NCBI RefSeq assembly: GCF_002934455.1
Contig: NZ_PTIR01000018.1
Coordinates: 62,001 to 126,000 of the forward strand
Source: Trinickia symbiotica
GTDB lineage: Bacteria > Pseudomonadota > Gammaproteobacteria > Burkholderiales > Burkholderiaceae
Direction of reading: 5' to 3'
DNA length: 64,000 bases
The notes under the pieces were generated by a model, which was given only the letters and a program-made list of their open reading frames with translations, was not told where the DNA came from and did no database searches. A program made the translations under genes and the position numbers. Shown in pieces: positions 55,438-64,000 of this stretch (positions are counted from its first letter, which is position 1; every line of letters begins with the position of its first letter).

Positions 55438-56247
55438 TTGAAGGAGATCATTCACTTTTCGCACGCGAACGGATTTCCGGCATCGACTTACCGGACGATG
55501 TTCGCCGAGCTCTCCGACGATTACGAGCTCCGGTACATCGAACGCATCGGCCACGATGCGCGCTACCCGGTGACGAGCGACTGGCCGCATCTCGTCGAAG
55601 AACTGCTCGACGACATCGGCGCTCGCTACGAGGAGCCGGTCTGGCTCGTCGGCCACTCGCTCGGCGGCTACCTGTCGCTGATGGCGGCGCTCAAGCGCCC
55701 GCATTGGGTGCGCGGCGTCGTGATGCTGGACTCGCCCGTGGTCGCGGGTTGGCGCGCGGGCGTGCTCCGTGTGTCGCAATGGACGGGGCTCGACGAGCGG
55801 CTCTCGCCGGCCGCCGCGACGCGCACGCGCCGCACGCATTGGCCGAGCCGCGAGGAAGCGTGGCGGCATTTTCACGCGAAGCCCGCGTTCGCGCGCTGGG
55901 ACGAGCGCGTGTTGTCCGACTACATCGATTTCGGCATACCGCAGACGGCGCCCGACGGCACGCGCACGCTCGCCTTCGACCGCCAGATCGAATACCTGAT
56001 CTATCGGACGCTGCCGCGCACGCTCGGCGCGCGGCTCGCGCATGGCGCGCCCGTTCCGGTAGGCTTCGTGGCCGGGACGCACTCGAAAGAAATTCGCCAG
56101 GTCGGGCTCGAGGCCACGAAGCGGGCAACGGGCGGCAGCATCGAATGGCTCGAGGGCAGCCATCTCTTTCCGATGGAAAAGCCGATCGAGACGGCGCGTG
56201 CCGTGCAGCGGATGCTTCGCGTGCTGAGCGCGGAATTGGTCGCATGA
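55438..56247 (+). CDS. Alpha/beta hydrolase
   Basis: This 269-residue alpha/beta-hydrolase has the oxyanion-side start FSHANGFPASTYR, the nucleophile elbow GHSLGG (Ser in VGHSLGGYLS) and a late His in EGSHLFPMEKP. The acid is probably an Asp in the VMLDSPV or later region. TTG 55438 is chosen: AGGAGG lies 10 bases upstream and homology starts at once, whereas the frame upstream overlaps the comEC end. The substrate is unknown. Confidence 0.85.
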   Translation: MKEIIHFSHANGFPASTYRTMFAELSDDYELRYIERIGHDARYPVTSDWPHLVEELLDDIGARYEEPVWLVGHSLGGYLSLMAALKRPHWVRGVVMLDSPVVAGWRAGVLRVSQWTGLDERLSPAAATRTRRTHWPSREEAWRHFHAKPAFARWDERVLSDYIDFGIPQTAPDGTRTLAFDRQIEYLIYRTLPRTLGARLAHGAPVPVGFVAGTHSKEIRQVGLEATKRATGGSIEWLEGSHLFPMEKPIETARAVQRMLRVLSAELVA

Positions 56248-56372
56248 GCGGCCGCCGGCGGTAGCGGGCGAGGTGTCGTCGCGCTCGTCGGAAGCCTCCA
56301 TCGGGATGACTCGCAAGAGCCTTCGAAAGGCTGTGCCGGCGCTTTCGGAAAGGGGTCCGGGCGGACCTTTAA

Positions 56373-58924
<2,552 letters not shown>

Positions 58925-59034
58925 TGCTCGCGCTTTTCATCGAAACAACCGCATACGAACAAGACGACGCAGACCAAGCGACCCAACGAGAACAACCAAG
59001 AGCGAGCGCAGCTCCACGTCATAAGCGGAATTGA

Positions 59035-60338
<1,304 letters not shown>

Positions 60339-60339
<1 letters not shown>

Positions 60340-60359
60340 CGAGCTGACTCGTTTTTTTT
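60339..60359 (+). terminator. Rho-independent terminator of the pyrG-kdsA-eno operon
   Basis: A short stem ACGAG-CTGA-CTCGT overlapping the eno stop codon region, followed by eight T. Confidence 0.75.
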
Positions 60360-60392
60360 ATCGGTCTTTCCGCCCGCCGCCGCGCGACTCGT

Positions 60393-60502
60393 TCCCCAAG
60401 GGGATTACCTTCGGGGCATCCCCACAGGGGACTACCTTCGGGGCATCCCCACAGGGGACTACCTTCGGGGCGTCCCCACAGGGGATTACCTTCGGGGCAT
60501 CC
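60393..60502. repeat. Tandem array of four 27-bp UUCG-hairpin units
   Basis: ACCTTCGGGG recurs at 60407, 60434, 60461 and 60488, an exact 27-base period. Each unit can fold as GGGGA - three bases - CC-UUCG-GG - three bases - TCCCC, a C(UUCG)G-capped hairpin with a symmetric internal loop. Units differ only at one or two positions (ACTACC or ATTACC). The array fills the gap between the eno terminator and ftsB and shares its core with the 50-bp arrays. Confidence 0.92.
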
Positions 60503-60534
60503 GCGGCGGCGTTGACTATACGGCGCCTTTTCGC

Positions 60535-60981
60535 ATGCGGCTCGTCACTGTCGTTCTTGTCGTCCTGCTCGTGCTGATTCAGTTTCCGCTTTGGTGGGGG
60601 CACGGTGGCTGGCTGCGCGTGCATGAATTACGCGAGGCGCTCGACGCGCAAGCAAAGAAAAACGCCGACGAGAAGCTGCGCAATCAGCGGATCGAAGGCG
60701 AGGTCCAAGACCTGCAAGCCGGCACGGCAGCTGTCGAAGAGCGCGCTCGCTATGAAATGGGGATGGTCAAGGACGGCGAGGTATTCGTTCAGTTCGTCTC
60801 GCCGAATTCGGCGGCGAGCACGGTTGCCGCGGCGTCCGTGAGCGCCGAAACGTCCACGCGCGGGCAAGTGTCGGCGGCGCCCGTCGCCGTCGTGCCGAAT
60901 CCCGTCTCTCGCGTCAAGCCGGCTCACGGGAAGGCCGAGAAAGGCGCCAAGAAGCAGGCGGGCGAGAAACCGAAGCGTTAG
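60535..60981 (+). CDS. ftsB: Cell division protein FtsB
   Basis: This 148-residue bitopic division protein has a single N-terminal membrane helix ([17 protein letters not shown]) and a coiled-coil (about residues 28-70, [29 protein letters not shown]). The FtsB ending [20 protein letters not shown] follows. It forms the FtsQLB complex. The Ala/Ser/Lys-rich tail after residue 95 is longer than in E. coli FtsB (103 residues). The gene follows eno, its usual neighbour. Confidence 0.92.
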   Translation: MRLVTVVLVVLLVLIQFPLWWGHGGWLRVHELREALDAQAKKNADEKLRNQRIEGEVQDLQAGTAAVEERARYEMGMVKDGEVFVQFVSPNSAASTVAAASVSAETSTRGQVSAAPVAVVPNPVSRVKPAHGKAEKGAKKQAGEKPKR

Positions 60982-61038
60982 CCAGGGCGCTCAAGAGGGC
61001 GAACAAGCCCAAGCTCGAGCGTCAGTGGACGCCGGCGA

Positions 61039-61163
61039 GTCCCTGAAGGGACTTCCTCCGGTCGTCCCTAAAGGGACTTCCTCCGGGGGCCCCAAAGGGT
61101 GCCCCCTCCGGTCGTCCCTAAAGGGACTTCCTCCGGGGCCCCCAAAGGGTGCCCCCTCCGGTC
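61039..61163. repeat. Tandem array of 50-bp UUCG-hairpin units (one short, two full)
   Basis: A shortened 25-base unit (61039-61063) is followed by two full 50-base units (61064-61113 and 61114-61163). Each full unit has GTCCC-TAAA-GGGAC, then TTCCTCCGGGG (T changed to C in the tetraloop compared with 11.2 kb), then the GGGG(C)CCC-AAAGGG-TGCCCCC stem, ending CCTCCGGTC. The array lies between the convergent ftsB and lipoprotein genes, 4 bases from the lipoprotein stop, so it would be in both 3' ends. Confidence 0.9.
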
Positions 61164-61167
61164 GTCC

Positions 61168-61554
61168 TTACCACCACCAGCCCGGATAATAGCCGGGGCT
61201 GTAGTATCCCGCCCCCCATCCGCCGTAATAGCCGCCATACCCGCCGTAGACGACCGGTGGCGCGTAATAGGGCGCGTAGTAGCGTGCCCATGCGTCGGCC
61301 GCCATCGCTTCGTTTTGCTCCGAGAGGACTTGCTTGTCGATTTCGTCGTAACGCTTTTTTTCCGCGTCGGTAAGCGGACGCGCGGACGGCGACGCGCCGC
61401 CTTGATCGGGCGGGAGCCGGCTCAAAACCTGTCCGGACGGCGGGGCGACGACGCAGCCGGCGAGCGCCGCGGAGACGACCAGCGCGCCGATGATAGCAAC
61501 GGCTAACGGGCCGCGCGGCGAGAATGGGGCGCGTGCCGGTTTCGACGGGTTCAT
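61168..61554 (-). CDS. Small lipoprotein with Tyr/Gly/Trp-rich tail
   Basis: This 128-residue protein starts with a basic N-terminus and hydrophobic helix ending in the lipobox AALAGC, so it is probably a lipoprotein anchored at Cys34. A short charged region (LTDAEKKRYDEIDKQVL) follows, then a tail rich in Tyr, Gly and Trp (YYAPYYAPPVVYGGYGGYYGG). It resembles the small envelope lipoproteins common in Burkholderia; the function is unknown. The stop is next to a repeat array. Confidence 0.75.
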   Translation of the reverse strand: MNPSKPARAPFSPRGPLAVAIIGALVVSAALAGCVVAPPSGQVLSRLPPDQGGASPSARPLTDAEKKRYDEIDKQVLSEQNEAMAADAWARYYAPYYAPPVVYGGYGGYYGGWGAGYYSPGYYPGWWW

Positions 61555-61590
61555 GCTGAGCCTCCCTAAGAAGCAGCGCGACGGCGCCGC

Positions 61591-62565
61591 TCAGTGGCGC
61601 TGGGTCGTGGCGGGCGTGACACCTGTCGATACGCCGCCTGCCGCGAACAACTGGGCTACATCGACGGGGTCGAACTCGTATCGCTGATTGCAGTACTCGC
61701 AGTGGATCTCGACGTGCCCTTGCTCGTCGAGCACACTTTCGACTTCGCCCCGTCCAAGCATCTTCAGCATCGAGCCGACTTTCTCTCGCGAGCAACTGCA
61801 CTCGAAATGGGCGGCGACGGGCGCGAAGTGCTGAACGTTCTCTTGCCAGAAGAGCCGCTTGAAGAGCGTCTGCGGTTCTTCTTTGAGCAGTTCGTCTTGC
61901 GAAAGCGTCCCACCGAGCACGCAGACCCGCTCCCACGTGTCGGCATCGTGTTCGCCCGCGTGCGGCACGATTCCACCGTCGCCGGGGAGCTTCTGTAACA
62001 GCATGCCGACGGCCCGCTCGTCGTTGGAGGCAAGCCAGAGTCGCGTATCGAGCTGCTCCGAGTGATGCATGTAGTGTTCTAGCACCTGGGCGATCGATTG
62101 CAGCGGCCCGTCGCTGCCGTTGAGCGGCACGATGCCCTGATAGGCTTGCTGACCGGGGCGCTTTTCGCGCGGATCGAGCGTGATGACGCACCGGCCATGA
62201 CCGCTTGCGTTGAGCAGCTCGGCAAAGGGGGGAGGCTCCGCGGCGATTCCCTCGATTGCGAGGTCGTCGGAAAACTTCGCCGTGGCCCGCATGGCCAGCG
62301 CCGAGCTGCATTGGACCACGAGCATCTTGATGGGGCCGTCGCCGAAAATCTGCATGATGAGCGTGCCGTCGAACTTCAGGTTCGCCGACAGTAGCGCGCA
62401 AGCCGCCATCATTTCCCCGAGAATGTCCCGTACCGGCGCCGGATAGCGGCGGCGTGTCAGCACGTCGCGCCACGTATTGCGCAGCGATACGATTTCGCCG
62501 CGCACGGGCGCGGTGCTGAACATGAACTTCTGCAACTGATCTTCCACGGCTTTTCCTCGAAACAT
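61591..62565 (-). CDS. hslO: Redox-regulated chaperone Hsp33
   Basis: This 324-residue chaperone is activated by oxidation. The C-terminal zinc site has CSCSREKV and CEYCNQRYEF, the CxC and CxxC motifs needed for the redox switch. ATG 62565 begins MFRGKAVEDQLQKFMF, the conserved start; a longer upstream frame lacks similarity. It lies downstream of the carbonic anhydrase family gene on the same strand, 52 bases away. Confidence 0.95.
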   Translation of the reverse strand: MFRGKAVEDQLQKFMFSTAPVRGEIVSLRNTWRDVLTRRRYPAPVRDILGEMMAACALLSANLKFDGTLIMQIFGDGPIKMLVVQCSSALAMRATAKFSDDLAIEGIAAEPPPFAELLNASGHGRCVITLDPREKRPGQQAYQGIVPLNGSDGPLQSIAQVLEHYMHHSEQLDTRLWLASNDERAVGMLLQKLPGDGGIVPHAGEHDADTWERVCVLGGTLSQDELLKEEPQTLFKRLFWQENVQHFAPVAAHFECSCSREKVGSMLKMLGRGEVESVLDEQGHVEIHCEYCNQRYEFDPVDVAQLFAAGGVSTGVTPATTQRH

Positions 62566-62617
62566 CGATACTGGGCTCTCCGGCCGCCTGAGCGGGCGGC
62601 CGTTGGCGCGGCGCGGC

Positions 62618-63142
62618 TCAGCCGATACGCACGAGCTGCTCCTTGAAGAGCGCGCGGCGTTGCACATACCCCGCGGCGTTGCTTTCGAGTCGCGCGACTT
62701 CTTCGTCCGTCAACTGGCGCACGACCTTCGCGGGCGCGCCGAGGATCAGCGACCGATCCGGAAATACCTTGCCCTCGGTCACGACGGCACCGGCGCCGAC
62801 CAGACAGTTGCGGCCGATCACCGCTCCATTCAAGACGATGGCCTGAATTCCGATGAGCGCGCCGTCGCGGATCGTGCAGCCGTGGAGCATCGCCTGGTGG
62901 CCGACGGTGACGTTGGTCTCGATAACGAGTGGATAGCCGGGATCCGTATGGAGCACCGCGCCTTCCTGGATATTGCTGCCGGCACCGACTGCGATCGGCT
63001 CGTTATCCCCGCGGATCGCAGCGCCGAACCAGACGCTCGCGTTCTCGTCGAGCGTCACTTGACCGATAATGGTTGCCGTGTCGGCAACGAAAACGCTCTC
63101 GTGAATCGTCGGGGCGTGTTCGCCCAGCTTGTACATCGCCAC
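62618..63142 (-). CDS. Gamma-carbonic anhydrase family protein (left-handed beta-helix)
   Basis: This 174-residue protein has hexapeptide repeats of the left-handed beta-helix. The metal histidines are H65 (GAVLHTD), H82 and H87 (VGHQAMLHG). This matches the gamma-CA/YrdA/PaaY group, where some members have carbonic anhydrase or other metal-dependent activity. GTG 63142 is chosen because AGGAG lies 9 bases upstream; ATG 63136 is an alternative. It is divergent from the DUF455 gene. Confidence 0.9.
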   Translation of the reverse strand: MAMYKLGEHAPTIHESVFVADTATIIGQVTLDENASVWFGAAIRGDNEPIAVGAGSNIQEGAVLHTDPGYPLVIETNVTVGHQAMLHGCTIRDGALIGIQAIVLNGAVIGRNCLVGAGAVVTEGKVFPDRSLILGAPAKVVRQLTDEEVARLESNAAGYVQRRALFKEQLVRIG

Positions 63143-63242
63143 AGTTCAATTCTCCTGTCGGGCCGGCGCCGCGCGGCACATCGTCTGGCCGATCGGCAGT
63201 GCGCGTCGGGCAGCGACGCGGGTGTCGAACCATCTATTGTAA

Positions 63243-64000
63243 ATGGGTAACTGGCCTTCTTCGACTTCTGTCGCCGTTTCGTCCGACCTTCGCGACGCCC
63301 GGACCGGTCGCGGCGAGTCGCTGCGCCGTTTGTCGCTCGCGGCGCTCCTGGCCCGCGACCCCGCCGCGAAAGCCGCCTCGGTGCAGTCGTTGCGGGCGCG
63401 CTGGTTGGCGGGCGAACTCGTCTGTCTGCCGCAAGAGCGGATCGAGGAGCCGGACGGCCTGCCCGGGCGCCCCGAGCGCCCGACGCTCGTTGCGCCGCGG
63501 CTTTTGCGGCACCGCGGCATGCAGTCGCGCGAGGGGCGCGCCGCGCTGCTTCATGCGCTGGCGCACATCGAATTCAACGCGATCAATCTCGCGCTCGACG
63601 CCGTCTGGCGGTTTCCCGACATGCCCGAACCGTTCTATGGCGACTGGTTGCGTGTTGCTGCCGAAGAGGCCCATCACTTCACGCTGCTTGCGGCGCGGCT
63701 TGCGGAGTTCGGCCACGCTTACGGCGATCTGCCTGCGCACGACGGGCTTTGGGAGATGTGCGAGCGCACGCGCGGCGACGTGCTCGCGCGCATGGCCCTC
63801 GTGCCGCGCACGCTCGAGGCGCGCGGTCTCGACGCATCGCCGCCGATTCGCGCGCGGCTCGTCCAGGCGGGAGATCTCGACTCGACCGCGATCCTCGACG
63901 TGATATTGCGCGACGAGGTCGGCCACGTGCGGATCGGCAATCGCTGGTTCCGCTATCTCTGCGAGACGCGCTCGCTCGACCCGCACCCGACCTATCTGCG
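63243..64000 (+). CDS. Ferritin-like DUF455 protein (3' end outside window)
   Basis: The frame is open to the window edge (252 codons). It starts MGNWPSSTS. The helical DUF455 (COG2833) core contains ALAHIEFNAINLALDAVWRF, RVAAEEAHHFTLLAARL and LRDEVGHVRIGNRWF, with the Glu and His residues (E, EEAHH, DEVGHV) expected to bind a di-metal centre. The function is not established. The C-terminal part is missing. Confidence 0.85.
   Translation, partial: MGNWPSSTSVAVSSDLRDARTGRGESLRRLSLAALLARDPAAKAASVQSLRARWLAGELVCLPQERIEEPDGLPGRPERPTLVAPRLLRHRGMQSREGRAALLHALAHIEFNAINLALDAVWRFPDMPEPFYGDWLRVAAEEAHHFTLLAARLAEFGHAYGDLPAHDGLWEMCERTRGDVLARMALVPRTLEARGLDASPPIRARLVQAGDLDSTAILDVILRDEVGHVRIGNRWFRYLCETRSLDPHPTYL

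Noticed and set aside
60393-60502. Direct repeats considered as a CRISPR array
   Set aside because: Units follow each other without variable spacers, no cas genes are present, and the repeats fold as UUCG hairpins.
60358-60624. Minus-strand open frame coding for repeated GDAPKV units
   Set aside because: The repeats come from the 27-bp array, whose length is a multiple of three. The frame overlaps ftsB and has no ribosome-binding site.

Overview
The window is about 64 kb of GC-rich chromosome. It starts inside a sufD-like gene and ends inside a ferritin-like (DUF455) gene. Gene content and order point to a betaproteobacterium of the Burkholderiaceae (Burkholderia / Paraburkholderia / Trinickia group). 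The evidence is a full isc operon, a pyruvate dehydrogenase operon whose E3 carries its own lipoyl domain, a phasin, the pyrG-kdsA-eno-ftsB run, and the RF2 frameshift site. This placement is inferred from gene content; no marker gene such as 16S is present. No insertion sequence, prophage, integrase or CRISPR array was seen, so this is mostly core chromosome.

Layout. (1) 1-4.6 kb: end of a SUF Fe-S assembly operon (sufD, sufS, sufU, sufT) that continues into a Rieske ferredoxin and an FAD/NAD(P) reductase. (2) 4.6-14.1 kb: pentose module. xylR and galM diverge from the xylose ABC transporter xylFGH, which is followed by an SDR sugar dehydrogenase and an IlvD/Edd aldonate dehydratase, suggesting oxidative (Weimberg or Dahms type) use of xylose. 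(3) 14.3-20.3 kb: initiator tRNA-fMet, SOS-controlled dinB, cytosine deaminase, oligopeptidase A, folD. (4) 20.4-30.1 kb: a FixL/FixJ-like two-component pair divergent from aceE-aceF-lpdA. (5) 30.3-36.9 kb: phasin, D,D-endopeptidase, an IclR regulator divergent from lutAB, a small membrane protein, a low-molecular-weight phosphatase. (6) 36.9-42.9 kb: iscR-iscS-iscU-iscA-hscB-hscA-fdx-iscX with tandem IscR-type sites. (7) 43.1-52.7 kb: glycine-zipper protein, lysS, prfB (programmed +1 frameshift), recJ, an RpfE-like gene, lolC-lolD, tatD. (8) 52.8-64 kb: comEC/rec2, an alpha/beta hydrolase, pyrG-kdsA-eno, ftsB, a small lipoprotein, hslO, a gamma-carbonic anhydrase family protein, DUF455.

The least explained structure is a family of intergenic tandem repeats found at four places (about 7.2, 11.3, 60.4 and 61.1 kb). 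Units of 50 or 27 bp share a CCTTCGGG core that folds as a C(UUCG)G-capped hairpin, often beside a GTCCC...GGGAC palindrome. The next most interesting items are the Rieske/reductase pair at the end of the suf operon, a perfect LexA box that restricts the dinB start, and one-turn-spaced direct repeats between the IclR gene and lutAB, where lutC is absent.
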